A stretch of 32,657 nt of DNA, from NCBI GenBank assembly GCA_003221615.1, contig QHSQ01000005.1, positions 1 through 32,657 of the forward strand. The letters are read 5' to 3'. Both the position numbers and the translations under genes were made by a program. This stretch comes from Candidatus Rokuibacteriota bacterium (GTDB taxonomy: Bacteria > Methylomirabilota > Methylomirabilia > Rokubacteriales > CSP1-6). The notes below the pieces were generated by a model, which was not told the DNA's origin, ran no database searches, and was given only the letters and a program-made list of their open reading frames with translations. Each line of letters opens with the position of its first letter. Positions within the stretch are counted from its first letter, which is position 1. Below are positions 25,263 to 32,657 of the stretch, in pieces.

Positions 25263-26129
25263 TCAGGTCGCGAGGCCGAACAGCGAGGTCAGCCGCTTCG
25301 ACTCGACCAGGCCCGCCATCGCCTCGTCGGTCGGCCGGCGCTCGAAGCGGCTCGCCGCGTCGAGCACCTTGGGCAGGAGCGTGAGATCGCCGACCGTGTT
25401 GAGGAACACGCGGGGGATGCCGAGCACCCAGTGCACGGCGCGGTCGATGTCGGCCTGGTCCTCGAGCGGTTGATACCAGGTGGTGTGCGTCCGGTCCGAG
25501 GTGGCCCATGGGCCGCGCGCGATCGACTTGATGATCTGCACGGCCACGTTGCGCTCGCGACAGATGGTCTGAATTTCCTCGAAGCTTCGCCGGTAGCGCT
25601 CGTTCTCGGCCATGAAGAAGTTGTAGGGTAGCAGCACCGAGTCGAAGTCGAAGCGGGCGAGGCTTCGACGATGCATGGCCGCGATGGTCCAGCCGTGGCC
25701 CGTCACGCCGATGAAGCGGGTCAGCCCTTGCTGGCGCGCCTCGATCGCCGCCTCGAGCACGCCGCCCTCTCCCATGGCCTGATCCCAGTCGTCCGGGTGG
25801 CCGAGCGAATGGAGCTGGATGAGATCGACGTGATCGACGCGCAGACGCTCGAGCGAGCGATGGATGTCCTCACGGCCCTCCTTCGCGGTGCGCGAGCCGG
25901 TCTTCGTCGCCAGGAAGAAGTCCTTCTGGTGACGCGCCATCCAGGGGCCGATGCGGAGCTCGGAATCGCCGTAGCGCGCCGCCGTGTCGATGTGGTTCAC
26001 GCCGTGGCGCAGGAGCACCTCGAGGGCACGGTCCGCATCGGCTTGACTCGCGCGCGCGAGGGCGGCGGCGCCGAAGAGCGTGACGCTGCTGAGATGACCG
26101 GTGCTACCGAATGGACGCCGCTCGATCAT
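25263..26129 (-). CDS. Aldo/keto reductase family oxidoreductase
   Basis: This 288-residue TIM-barrel NAD(P)H oxidoreductase has the full catalytic tetrad: Asp48 and Tyr53 ([12 protein letters not shown]), Lys76 (ATKTG) and His107 (IQLHSLG). [15 protein letters not shown] and [12 protein letters not shown] are typical of the family. The usual C-terminal phosphate-binding segment is replaced by a stretch resembling small bacterial aldo/keto reductases. GGGAGG lies 7 bases before the ATG, directly downstream of a strong hairpin (26151-26191). It is 13 bases upstream of the monooxygenase gene. Likely role: interconversion of an aldehyde or ketone in the same catabolic route, by context only. Confidence 0.92.
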   Translation of the reverse strand: MIERRPFGSTGHLSSVTLFGAAALARASQADADRALEVLLRHGVNHIDTAARYGDSELRIGPWMARHQKDFFLATKTGSRTAKEGREDIHRSLERLRVDHVDLIQLHSLGHPDDWDQAMGEGGVLEAAIEARQQGLTRFIGVTGHGWTIAAMHRRSLARFDFDSVLLPYNFFMAENERYRRSFEEIQTICRERNVAVQIIKSIARGPWATSDRTHTTWYQPLEDQADIDRAVHWVLGIPRVFLNTVGDLTLLPKVLDAASRFERRPTDEAMAGLVESKRLTSLFGLAT

Positions 26130-26150
26130 GCCAGGACCTCCCGATCAAGT

Positions 26151-26191
26151 CCGGAGGCGGGCGGCGCCGTGAAGCGCCGCGCCGCCTCCGG
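26151..26191 (-). other. Strong intergenic hairpin between FAH-family and aldo/keto reductase genes
   Basis: CCGGAGGCGGGCGGCGC (26151-26167) can pair with GCGCCGCGCCGCCTCCGG (26174-26191) around a six-base loop, almost without mismatch. No T-run follows on either strand, so it is not a classic intrinsic terminator. It sits just upstream of the ribosome-binding site of the aldo/keto reductase gene and could lower read-through or mark an mRNA processing point inside the operon. Confidence 0.55.
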
Positions 26192-26230
26192 TTCGATAGC
26201 GCGTGGACTCAGTGCCGGGACAGCGACGCG

Positions 26231-27166
26231 TTACTTCGGCGCCGGCGTGTACTTTCCGGTCAGCTGCGGTGTCGTGCCCTCGAGCTTCTTGTCCTGCCGA
26301 TCCAGACGGGTCTCCCGGCCCCAGGTGCGCTTGAGGTCGTCCCGTATGTTGAAGCGCAGCCGGCCGAGCTTCTCGGTCTCGATCTCGATCCGATCGCCGT
26401 TCTGGAAACCGCTCAGGCCGCGATGGTTGGTGCCGGTCGCGATGATGTCGCCGGGCTCGAGCGTGTGGATCGAGGTGACCCATTCGATGCACCGCGGGAT
26501 CTTGTGCGCCATGTCGCTCGTGTTGTAGTTCTGCTTGAGGTCCCCGTTGACCCACAGCTTTACTTGCAGACGATGCGGATCGGGGATCTCGTCGGCCGTC
26601 ACGATGTAGGGTCCGATCGGGCAGAAGGTGTCGCGCGACTTCATCTGGTAGAACGTGTTGCCGCTCGGCGGCAGGCCGCGGGCCGAGCCGTCGATGAAGT
26701 TCATGTAGCCGAAGATGTAGCTCATCGCCTGGCCGGCGCTGACGCCGGTCGCCTTCTTACCGATGATCAGCGCGACCTCGGCCTCGCCTTCGAAGATGGT
26801 CGCCGGCACATCGGGCAGCACCATGGTGTCGCCGTCGCCGATGACCGAGTTCGGAGACTTGTGGAAGGCGTTGATGGGAGCCGGCTCGGAGCGCGTGCCG
26901 TCTTCCATGTAGTTCACGGCCATCGCGACGATGTTGTACGGCTTGGGCAGGGGAGGCCTGATGCGGACCTGGCTGACCGGCTTGCCCTGGCCCTTCGCCA
27001 CGGCGCCTTCCAGCCGTCCCTTGTAATCGCCGAACCGCTCGATCAAGCCACTGATCAGGTTGTGCGGTCCGGTGTGCGGGATGTCCTTCACCGTGTCCGA
27101 TACGTCGACCACGGCGTCGCCCTTGAGCACCCCGAGCTTGAAGTCGTCGAAGAAAAGCAGCTTCAT
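26231..27166 (-). CDS. Fumarylacetoacetate hydrolase family protein
   Basis: This 311-residue enzyme of the FAH superfamily hydrolyses or decarboxylates/isomerises beta-keto-acid-type ring-cleavage products. The N-terminal cap (about 1-75) precedes the catalytic beta-roll. Predicted metal ligands are Glu128 and Glu130 (FEGEAEVALIIGK) and Asp159 (GYMNFIDGSARG), with the usual GDIIATGTNHRGLSGFQNGD region, where most relatives have GTPxGVG. AGGAGG lies close upstream of the ATG at 27166, and an extended -10 box is at 27196-27204. As first gene of the minus-strand operon with an aromatic hydroxylase, it would fit fumarylpyruvate- or HHDD-type hydrolysis, but no ring-cleavage dioxygenase is in the window. 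Confidence 0.92.
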   Translation of the reverse strand: MKLLFFDDFKLGVLKGDAVVDVSDTVKDIPHTGPHNLISGLIERFGDYKGRLEGAVAKGQGKPVSQVRIRPPLPKPYNIVAMAVNYMEDGTRSEPAPINAFHKSPNSVIGDGDTMVLPDVPATIFEGEAEVALIIGKKATGVSAGQAMSYIFGYMNFIDGSARGLPPSGNTFYQMKSRDTFCPIGPYIVTADEIPDPHRLQVKLWVNGDLKQNYNTSDMAHKIPRCIEWVTSIHTLEPGDIIATGTNHRGLSGFQNGDRIEIETEKLGRLRFNIRDDLKRTWGRETRLDRQDKKLEGTTPQLTGKYTPAPK

Positions 27167-27195
27167 GGCTCCCCTCCTGGTTGGTCTGACGCCAG

Positions 27196-27204
27196 ACTAT
27201 AGCA
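27196..27204 (-). promoter_or_regulatory. Extended -10 promoter candidate for the FAH-led operon
   Basis: The minus strand reads TGCTATAGT, an extended -10 element (TGnTATAnT), about 30 bases upstream of the ATG at 27166 and its AGGAGG. No convincing -35 box is seen, as is common with extended -10 promoters. Confidence 0.45.
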
Positions 27205-27223
27205 CCGCTTCGTCCGCGCGACG

Positions 27224-27252
27224 TTGACGGGTTCGGGCTCCTGCCGTAACGT
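27224..27252 (+). promoter_or_regulatory. Promoter candidate for the serine hydrolase gene
   Basis: TTGACG (27224-27229) and TAACGT (27247-27252) are separated by 17 bases, 39 bases upstream of the ATG at 27292, whose AAGGAGG is clear. It faces away from the extended -10 at 27196-27204, so this intergenic region drives divergent transcription. Confidence 0.45.
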
Positions 27253-27291
27253 TCTCGCACCACTTTTCCGCGCTCCTCAAGGAGGCTCGCC

Positions 27292-28560
27292 ATGGCCAGG
27301 CTCGCGTCCCTCATCGCCGCGCTCCTCGGTATCGTCTTCACGTCCCTCGTCTGGGCCGATGCGCTGCCGACTGCGAAACCCGATGACGTCGGACTCTCCT
27401 CGGAGAGGCTGGCGCGTGTCACCCAGGTGCTGAAGGCCGAGGTTGCGCGCGGTCAGTACCCGGGTGCGGTCGTCCTCGTCGCGCGCAAGGGCAAGATCGC
27501 GTACTTCGAGAGCCTCGGCCAGCGCGATCCGGGGACCGGCGCGCCGATGTCGAAGGACGCGATCTTTCGCCTGTACTCGATGACCAAGCCGTTCACCTCG
27601 GTCGCCGCCATGATGCTCGTCGAGGAGGGTCGGCTCGTCCTCAGCGACCCGGTCTCGAAGTTTCTGCCTCAGCTCGCGAATCTTCAGGTGAGCGTTCCTC
27701 GTTTCGACCCCGACACCGGCAAGGCCGTTTACGCGCTCGTGCCGGCCGAGCGCCCGATCACGATCCAGGACTTGCTCCGACACAGTTCCGGTCTGGTCTA
27801 TGGAAGCTTCACGAGTCACGCGCAGGTCAAGGAGCTCTACGCGAAGAACGGTGTCGACTGGCGCGACGTCACCCCGGCCGAGCAGCTCGAGCGGCTCGCC
27901 AAGGTGCCGCTCGCGCACCAGCCCGGGAGCGCGTGGGAATATGGCCTCTCGACCAACGTGCTGGGGCGCGTCGTCGAGGCGGTCTCGGGAACGAGCCTCG
28001 GCAAGTTCCTCGCCGAGCGAGTCTTCACGCCGCTCAAGATGACCGACACCGCCTTCCTGGTGCCGAAGGAAAAGGCCGGCCGCATGGCGCAGCCGTTCGC
28101 GATCGATAAGACGACGGGCAAGCCGATCGAGCTGCTCGACGTCACGACGCCGCAGAAGAACGACGCGGGCGGCGCCGGCTCCGCGGGAGCGACGGGCGAC
28201 TACGCGCGCTTCTGCCAGATGCTGCTCAACGGCGGTCATCTGGAGGGCGTGCGGCTGCTGAGCCGCTCGACGGTGAGCCACATGGCCTCGGATCACCTCG
28301 GCGACATGAAGATCGCCGGCTCGCTCCCCCGCGGCTACACGTTCGGCCTCGGATTCGCGGTCCGCAAAGAAACGGGACTCAATTCCGTACCCGGTTCGGT
28401 GGGTGAGTTCACGTGGGCCGGGGCGGCCGGCACCGGGTTCTGGATCGACCCGAAGGAGCAGATGGTCGTCGTGCTGATGACGCAGAATCAACCGGGGCCG
28501 GCACGAGGCTACGACCGGCAGCTGTTCCGTCAGCTTGTCCAGCAGGCCCTCGTCGACTAG
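27292..28560 (+). CDS. Serine hydrolase, beta-lactamase class C/esterase EstB-like
   Basis: This 422-residue protein has a cleavable signal peptide (LASLIAALLGIVFTSLVWAD), so it acts outside the cytoplasm. The PF00144-type fold is indicated by the SxxK nucleophile motif Ser96-Met-Thr-Lys99, a YxL/YxN-type motif at Tyr217 (WEYGLSTNVLG) and a C-terminal WAGAAGTGFWID in place of KTG. LLRHSSGLVYG and VFTPLKMTDTAF are typical of EstB-like esterases and penicillin-binding-protein-related hydrolases. Esterase, lactonase or D-aminopeptidase activity is more likely than beta-lactamase. The start is backed by AAGGAGG and the promoter at 27224-27252. It is followed by the 2 x 66 base repeat and then the alcohol dehydrogenase gene. 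Confidence 0.92.
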   Translation: MARLASLIAALLGIVFTSLVWADALPTAKPDDVGLSSERLARVTQVLKAEVARGQYPGAVVLVARKGKIAYFESLGQRDPGTGAPMSKDAIFRLYSMTKPFTSVAAMMLVEEGRLVLSDPVSKFLPQLANLQVSVPRFDPDTGKAVYALVPAERPITIQDLLRHSSGLVYGSFTSHAQVKELYAKNGVDWRDVTPAEQLERLAKVPLAHQPGSAWEYGLSTNVLGRVVEAVSGTSLGKFLAERVFTPLKMTDTAFLVPKEKAGRMAQPFAIDKTTGKPIELLDVTTPQKNDAGGAGSAGATGDYARFCQMLLNGGHLEGVRLLSRSTVSHMASDHLGDMKIAGSLPRGYTFGLGFAVRKETGLNSVPGSVGEFTWAGAAGTGFWIDPKEQMVVVLMTQNQPGPARGYDRQLFRQLVQQALVD

Positions 28561-28594
28561 ACAAGCCGGAGCCCACACCCTATCCTCGCCGGAC

Positions 28595-28726
28595 GTGGCG
28601 GTGCGCGCCGCAGGCCGTCGCGGGGCTGGGGCCCCGCCGGCCGAGGCGCGCGTGGAAATGGTGGCGGTGCGCGCCGCAGGCCGTCGCGGGGCTGGGGCCC
28701 CGCCGGCCGAGGCGCGCGTGGAAATG
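28595..28726 (+). repeat. Perfect tandem repeat, 2 x 66 bases, hairpin-forming
   Basis: Two identical 66-base units (28595-28660, 28661-28726) begin GTGGCGGTGCGCGCCGCAGG and end GGCGCGCGTGGAAATG. Each unit can fold on itself: inner stem CGGGGC-TGGG-GCCCCG, outer GCGCGCC against GGCGCGC. The same sequence, without the flanks and with small changes, occurs inverted at 10003-10056. The array fills the gap between the serine hydrolase stop (28560) and the alcohol dehydrogenase ribosome-binding site, AAGGAG, which starts immediately after unit 2. An open frame runs through both units, but nothing suggests it is translated. Confidence 0.9.
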
Positions 28727-28737
28727 AAGGAGCGGAC

Positions 28738-29865
28738 ATGCAGGGACGCATCGCGGTGCTCAAGGCGTACGGCGGCGAGTTCGAGCTGCGCGAATATCCG
28801 GTGCCGGATCCCGAGCCCGGCGCGATCTTGATCAAGCTGACGCGCGCCGGTGTCTGCGGGTCCGATCTGCACGTCTGGCGCGGCGAGATGAAGGAAATAT
28901 ACGGGCCCTTGCCCCGCGATCTGACGTTTGGTCACGAGATGTGCGGCAAGGTCGAGCGGCTCGGCACGGGCGTCTCGTTTGACTCTTCCGGTCAGCCGCT
29001 GCGTGAGGGTGACCGAGTCGCGTTCGTCTATTTCTTCCCGTGTGGTCGCTGTCCCGTCTGCCTTCGGGGCGAGCTGGGCAGCTGCCCGCGGAAGGGCCGC
29101 GCGAACCGCGTGGCCGGCACGCCACCCTACTTCAACAACGCGTACGGTGACTACTACTACCTTCGGCCAGGGGCCGCGGTGTTCCGCATTCCCGACGAGA
29201 TCTCCGATGACATCGCCACGCCGGCCAATTGCGCTCTCGCCCAGGTGCTCTACGGCCTCACGCGCGCGGGACTTCGGCAGGGCGACACCGCCGTGATCCA
29301 GGGCGCCGGCGGACTCGGCCTGAATGCCATCGCGGTGGCGTGCGACATGGGCGCCGACCGGGTGATCGTGCTCGACCGCATCGCGGCGCGCCTGGAGCTG
29401 GCGCGCGACTTCGGCGCCGACCACACGCTGAGCCTCGTCGACTTGACCACTCCGGAGCGCCGCATCCAGGCGGTCATGGATCTCACCGGAGGATTCGGCG
29501 CCGACATCGTCGCGGATTTCGTCGGCTATCCCGAGGTCGTGCCGGAGGGGATCCGGATGCTGCGCAGCGGCGGATGCTATCTCGAGGTGGGCTCGATCGC
29601 GCCGGGCAACGTGTTCGCGTACGACGCGACGGCGCTCGTCCGCGCCAACACGCGCCTGGTCGCGACCTCCAACTACTCGCCGTGGGCGCTGGCCCAGGCG
29701 CTCGCGTTCGTCCGCCGCAATCTCGGGCGCTTCCCGTTCGACCGCCTCGTCTCTCACGTGTTCCCGCTGGAGCGGATCACGGAGGCGTTTCAGCAGGCCG
29801 ACTGGATGCAGCGCGGCGGCGACGGCCTTCGGATCTCGCGCGCGGCGCTCTCGATGACGAGCTGA
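28738..29865 (+). CDS. Zinc-dependent alcohol dehydrogenase (MDR family)
   Basis: This 375-residue medium-chain dehydrogenase has a predicted catalytic zinc site at Cys40 (AGVCGSDLH) and His66-Glu67 (FGHEMCG). The structural zinc site is Cys102-x2-Cys105-x2-Cys108-x7-Cys116. The Rossmann nucleotide motif is VIQGAGGLGLNAI (189-194), followed by an Asp in VLDRIAAR, which favours NAD over NADP. It is full length. AAGGAG lies 5 bases before the ATG and directly abuts the tandem repeat. It leads a plus-strand run with an LLM oxidoreductase (10-base gap) and an SDR protein (11-base gap). Likely oxidation of an alcohol intermediate; substrate unknown. Confidence 0.93.
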   Translation: MQGRIAVLKAYGGEFELREYPVPDPEPGAILIKLTRAGVCGSDLHVWRGEMKEIYGPLPRDLTFGHEMCGKVERLGTGVSFDSSGQPLREGDRVAFVYFFPCGRCPVCLRGELGSCPRKGRANRVAGTPPYFNNAYGDYYYLRPGAAVFRIPDEISDDIATPANCALAQVLYGLTRAGLRQGDTAVIQGAGGLGLNAIAVACDMGADRVIVLDRIAARLELARDFGADHTLSLVDLTTPERRIQAVMDLTGGFGADIVADFVGYPEVVPEGIRMLRSGGCYLEVGSIAPGNVFAYDATALVRANTRLVATSNYSPWALAQALAFVRRNLGRFPFDRLVSHVFPLERITEAFQQADWMQRGGDGLRISRAALSMTS

Positions 29866-29875
29866 GGCGCCGGCC

Positions 29876-30925
29876 ATGACCCGTCCCGTTCAGGTCTCGC
29901 TGCGCATTCCCGGTACCTCGCCGATGCCGGAGCTCCTGCGGCTGATCCAGGACGTCGAGGCGGCCGGCTTCGACGGCGCGGGCATTCTCGACAGCCAGCT
30001 CCTGTGCCGCGATACGTTCGTCACGCTCGGTCAGGCCGCCACCCAGACCTCGCGGCTCACGTTGTTCCCGGCCGTGACCAATCCGTTCTCGCGACACGTC
30101 TCGGTGCTGGCGAGCGCGATCCAGACGGTCGCCGAGCTGGCGCCCGGGCGCACCAAGGTCGTGATGGGCACGGGCTACACCTCGGCGAGCACGATCGGGC
30201 GCAAGCCGGCCACCCTGGCCGAGATGCGCGAGACGATCACGATGCTCCGCCAGCTCCTGGCGGGCGACGCTGTCAATTTCCACGGCACGCCGGGCCGTCT
30301 CGCGTACGCGTCGGGCCGTCCCGTGCCACTGCTGATGGCGGCGTCCGGCCCCAGGGCGATCGAGCTGGCGGGCGAGGTCGCCGACGGCGTCATGCTGCTG
30401 GTCGGATTCCATCGCGGCATCGTCGACGCGGTCCTGACCCATCTCGAGCTGGGAGCCCGCAAGAGCGGCCGGCGTCTGGAGGATCTGGAGATCATCTGGG
30501 CGGTCCGTACGGGCATGGCGCCGACCATGGCCGAGGCGCGCCGAATGGCGCGTCCGACGGTCGTGCATCAGGGCATCATGCGCGTGCACGCGCGGTGGCT
30601 CGAGTACACGAAGCTGTCGATCCCGCACTTCGAGATCCCGCCGGCCGTCTGGAAGATTTATCCCGATCTCTCGCACGCGCAGAACTGGGAGGAGGCGATC
30701 GCCGCGACGTCGTTCGTGCCGGACGAGGTCATCGGCCAGCTCGGCGACGCGCTCGGTCTCATCGGCACGCCGGAACATTGCGCCCGGCGGATCGCCGACC
30801 TGACGGACGCCGGGGTGAAGAGCCTCTACATCATGCCGTTGCAGACCTTCGTCGGACCCGAGCAGGAGATCCGGACGTTCCGCGACGCGGTGTTCCCGCG
30901 GCTGAAGGCCGCCGGGCTCCGCTGA
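29876..30925 (+). CDS. LLM class flavin-dependent oxidoreductase
   Basis: This 349-residue protein belongs to the bacterial luciferase-like TIM-barrel family, which uses reduced FMN or F420. Signs are LIQDVEAAGFDGAGILDSQL, TLFPAVTNPFSRHVSVLASA, the GRTKVVMGTGYTSASTIGRK loop, PVPLLMAASGPRAIELAGEV and ADGVMLLVG. The C-terminus has the usual IGTPEHCARRIADLTDAGVK. The pattern is close to F420-dependent methylene-H4MPT-reductase-like proteins as well as FMN monooxygenases, so the cofactor is not settled. Only a weak ribosome-binding site is visible, and translation may follow from the dehydrogenase gene just upstream. It could oxygenate or reduce an intermediate in the same pathway. Confidence 0.92.
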   Translation: MTRPVQVSLRIPGTSPMPELLRLIQDVEAAGFDGAGILDSQLLCRDTFVTLGQAATQTSRLTLFPAVTNPFSRHVSVLASAIQTVAELAPGRTKVVMGTGYTSASTIGRKPATLAEMRETITMLRQLLAGDAVNFHGTPGRLAYASGRPVPLLMAASGPRAIELAGEVADGVMLLVGFHRGIVDAVLTHLELGARKSGRRLEDLEIIWAVRTGMAPTMAEARRMARPTVVHQGIMRVHARWLEYTKLSIPHFEIPPAVWKIYPDLSHAQNWEEAIAATSFVPDEVIGQLGDALGLIGTPEHCARRIADLTDAGVKSLYIMPLQTFVGPEQEIRTFRDAVFPRLKAAGLR

Positions 30926-30936
30926 GGCCGGACGCC

Positions 30937-31713
30937 GTGGACGGGGGCAAGCTCGAGGGAAGGGTCGCGCTGATCACCGGCGCGAGCCGCAACATCGGCC
31001 GCGCCATCGCGCTCGCGTTTGCGGCCGAAGGCGCGGACCTCGTGCTGAACACGCGGGTCAACGCCGATGAGCTGGAAGCCGTCGCCGCCGAGTGCCGGAA
31101 AGCCGGCGCGCGCGTCGTCACCGCGCTCGGGGACGTCGGCGACGCGGCCGTCTGTCAGGCGATGGTCGAGCGCGGGCTCGCCGAGCTCGGCGCTATCGAT
31201 GTGCTCGTGTGCAACGCGGCCATCCGGCCGCACAAGTCCGTCACCGACACCTCGGTCGAGGAATGGCACCGCGTGCTCGGCGTCAACCTCCACTCGGCGT
31301 TCTATCTGGCGCGCGCCGTCGTGCCGGCCATGAAGGAGCGGCGGCGGGGGAGCATCATCGCGCTCGGCGGCATGTCGAGTCTCACCGGCCGGCCGAACAC
31401 CGCCGTGGTCACCGTCGCCAAGACTGGCCTGCTCGGCCTCGTCCGCGCCCTCGCGGCGGAGCTCGGCCCCTTCGGTGTTCGCGTCAACATGGTGATGCCC
31501 GGGTTCATCGACACGGAGCGGCGTCACGCCGACTGGTACCCGGAGTTCCGTCAGGCGCCGCCGGGCTCGCCGGAAGAGCTGGCGAAGATTCCGCTCCGGC
31601 GCCTCGGTCGGCCCGACGACATCGCGGATGCCTGCGTCTTCCTCGCCTCCGACGCCTCGAGCTACGTCACCGGCGACTCGATCCGCGTGATGGGCGGGCG
31701 CGTCATCGGCTGA
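30937..31713 (+). CDS. SDR-family protein lacking canonical Ser and Tyr catalytic residues
   Basis: This 258-residue Rossmann-fold protein has the short-chain dehydrogenase landmarks: TGASRNIG (14-21), CNAAI for the NNAG motif (92-96), Asn117 in GVNLHS and Lys162, then GFIDTERR and a C-terminus with SSYVTGDSIRVMGG. Aligned on Lys162, the catalytic Tyr position is Val158 (TAVVTVAKTG), and the catalytic Ser position is Gly145 (IALGGMSS). The dinucleotide fold seems intact, but the usual Ser-Tyr-Lys proton relay is not. It may use another residue, have another activity, or be non-catalytic. The GTG at 30937 is chosen because it gives the family N-terminus (LEGRVALITGAS) and follows the LLM stop by 11 bases. 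Confidence 0.9.
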   Translation: MDGGKLEGRVALITGASRNIGRAIALAFAAEGADLVLNTRVNADELEAVAAECRKAGARVVTALGDVGDAAVCQAMVERGLAELGAIDVLVCNAAIRPHKSVTDTSVEEWHRVLGVNLHSAFYLARAVVPAMKERRRGSIIALGGMSSLTGRPNTAVVTVAKTGLLGLVRALAAELGPFGVRVNMVMPGFIDTERRHADWYPEFRQAPPGSPEELAKIPLRRLGRPDDIADACVFLASDASSYVTGDSIRVMGGRVIG

Positions 31714-31795
31714 GCCCTCGCTCGGTGCCCCGGCATCGACGAGGCGCACGCGTTCTCCGTCTACCGTGCGACCACCGCGGCACGCGCCGCCATCC

Positions 31796-32653
31796 TCAGC
31801 GTCCCGCCAGCGCCGTGATCAGGTAGACACCGAGCACGATGAGGACCGTGCCCGCGACGACGCGCAGACTGAACGTCTCGACGTCGCGCAGAAAGAACGG
31901 CGCCAGGAACAAGACGAAGATGGGCGCCGTGCCGTACAGAGGGGTGACGACGCTGACCGTGCCCAGGCCGAGCGCGAGGACGTTCATGAAGACGCCGGCG
32001 TTCTCGGTGAGACCCGCGGCCACGAAGTGGGCGAGGCTCCGACCTCGTGACACCATGACCTCCGCGCGGCCGGAGGCCAGCAGGAACACCGTGAACGCGA
32101 CCAGCGCCGTCGTCACGTTGATCGCCGAGCCGACGATCGGTCCGGTGTCGCTCAGACCCAGCTTGCGCAGGACGGCCACGACCCCGAAGCACACGGCGGA
32201 CAGCAGCGGAAGCACGAGCTGGCCGGGACGGAACCCGAGCCGCATGCCGCCGGCCGAGAGCAAGGTGGTGCCGGCCACGATCACCGCGGTGCCCACCACG
32301 ATCGGTACCGTGACGCGCTCACCGAGCAGCACGATGGCCAGGGTCGAGGAGACGAAGGGATTGAGGTTGATCAGCGCGGCGGCGATCGAGGCGCCCACCC
32401 TCTCGATCGAGACGAACCTGAGCAGTCGCCCTCCGACGGTGCCGATCAGGCCGGCGCACACGAAGAAGAGCGCGCCACGGGCCGACACACGTCCCGGGCC
32501 GCCGGTGACGAGCACCGCGACCCAGAGACTGATGGTGCCGACGAGCAGGTTGATCCAGAAGCCCGAGAACGGATCGCTGGTGCGGAGCCCCTGACGGATG
32601 AAGATCGTCGCGGCCGCCGAGCACAGCGCGCCGGCGAGCGCGAGGACGTGCAT
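31796..32653 (-). CDS. EamA/DMT-superfamily transporter
   Basis: This 285-residue integral membrane protein has ten predicted hydrophobic segments arranged as two EamA repeats (about 1-130 and 145-285). The first repeat contains GGRLLRFVSIERVGASIAAA and NLNPFVSSTLAIVLLGERVT, where proline-rich turns and the LLGE sequence are family marks. The second contains ENAGVFMNVLALGLGTVSVV and TPLYGTAPIFVLFLAPFFLR. Such proteins export or import metabolites or act as drug/metabolite exporters; substrate unknown. The ATG at 32653 is four bases from the window edge, so the ribosome-binding site and any longer start cannot be checked. It converges on the SDR gene with 82 bases of sequence in which I see nothing. 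Confidence 0.88.
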   Translation of the reverse strand: MHVLALAGALCSAAATIFIRQGLRTSDPFSGFWINLLVGTISLWVAVLVTGGPGRVSARGALFFVCAGLIGTVGGRLLRFVSIERVGASIAAALINLNPFVSSTLAIVLLGERVTVPIVVGTAVIVAGTTLLSAGGMRLGFRPGQLVLPLLSAVCFGVVAVLRKLGLSDTGPIVGSAINVTTALVAFTVFLLASGRAEVMVSRGRSLAHFVAAGLTENAGVFMNVLALGLGTVSVVTPLYGTAPIFVLFLAPFFLRDVETFSLRVVAGTVLIVLGVYLITALAGR

Positions 32654-32657
32654 GGTC

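Noticed and set aside
27292..28560. An antibiotic-resistance beta-lactamase
   Set aside because: SxxK is present, but the Tyr motif and the WAGAAGTG C-terminal motif fit EstB-like esterases and peptidases better than AmpC enzymes.
28595..28726. CRISPR array or repeat-containing peptide
   Set aside because: The two units are directly adjacent without spacers, and the open frame through them lacks a plausible start signal and product; a matching copy elsewhere is intergenic.
27277..29877. An 866-codon open frame on the minus strand
   Set aside because: It is antisense to the serine hydrolase and alcohol dehydrogenase, whose motifs are complete; such frames are common in GC-rich DNA.

Overview
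The window is very GC-rich (about two thirds by eye), densely packed, and dominated by ABC importers and oxidative catabolism genes. Genes are often joined by GTGA stop/start overlaps. The mix of family-5 peptide-binding proteins, ABC_sub_bind and NMT1-type binding proteins, Rieske, LLM, FAH and enolase-superfamily enzymes is typical of soil bacteria such as Methylomirabilota/Rokubacteria-like lineages or some soil Proteobacteria. No rRNA or phylogenetic marker is present, so this placement is tentative. No tRNA, CRISPR array, transposase or phage gene was seen.

Region 1 (1-8971, mostly minus strand) is a Dpp/Opp-type peptide importer: a binding protein (7049-8971), two permeases (2817-3806, 1691-2815) and two ATPases (660-1694, and 1-663 cut by the window edge). 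The binding protein is separated from the permeases by an AT-richer orphan membrane-protein gene (3915-4946) and by a plus-strand TetR regulator plus alpha/beta hydrolase pair (5379-7041). That pair sits exactly between two direct copies, about 289 bp each, of the 3' end of the binding-protein gene (5058-5346 and 7049-7337). A consensus-like promoter with a palindromic operator candidate starts at the edge of the left copy.

Region 2 (9167-16625) holds a proline-iminopeptidase-like hydrolase, then a minus-strand operon: a DmsA-like molybdopterin oxidoreductase, an orphan MalG-type sugar permease, DppB-like and DppC-like permeases and a second family-5 binding protein. It has no ATPase of its own.

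Region 3 (16800-18046) is a graveyard of binding-protein genes: one ABC_sub_bind gene with a large in-frame internal deletion and one frameshifted NMT1-type remnant.

Region 4 (18060-27166) looks like a catabolic cluster for an organic, probably aromatic, acid. It has an enolase-superfamily enzyme, a Rieske dioxygenase alpha subunit that has lost its catalytic-iron segment plus an intact beta subunit, and two NitT/TauT-type permeases on the plus strand. These face a minus-strand operon with an FAH-family hydrolase, aldo/keto reductase, FAD monooxygenase, NitT/TauT ATPase and binding protein. The transporter is therefore split over two converging transcripts whose stop codons abut.

Region 5 (27292-32653) holds a beta-lactamase-fold serine hydrolase, a zinc alcohol dehydrogenase, an LLM flavin oxidoreductase and an SDR protein lacking the canonical Ser and Tyr, then a convergent EamA-type exporter. 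A GC-rich hairpin-forming repeat occurs as a perfect 2 x 66 bp tandem at 28595-28726 and, inverted, as a single copy at 10003-10056. It is a candidate REP-like family for this genome.
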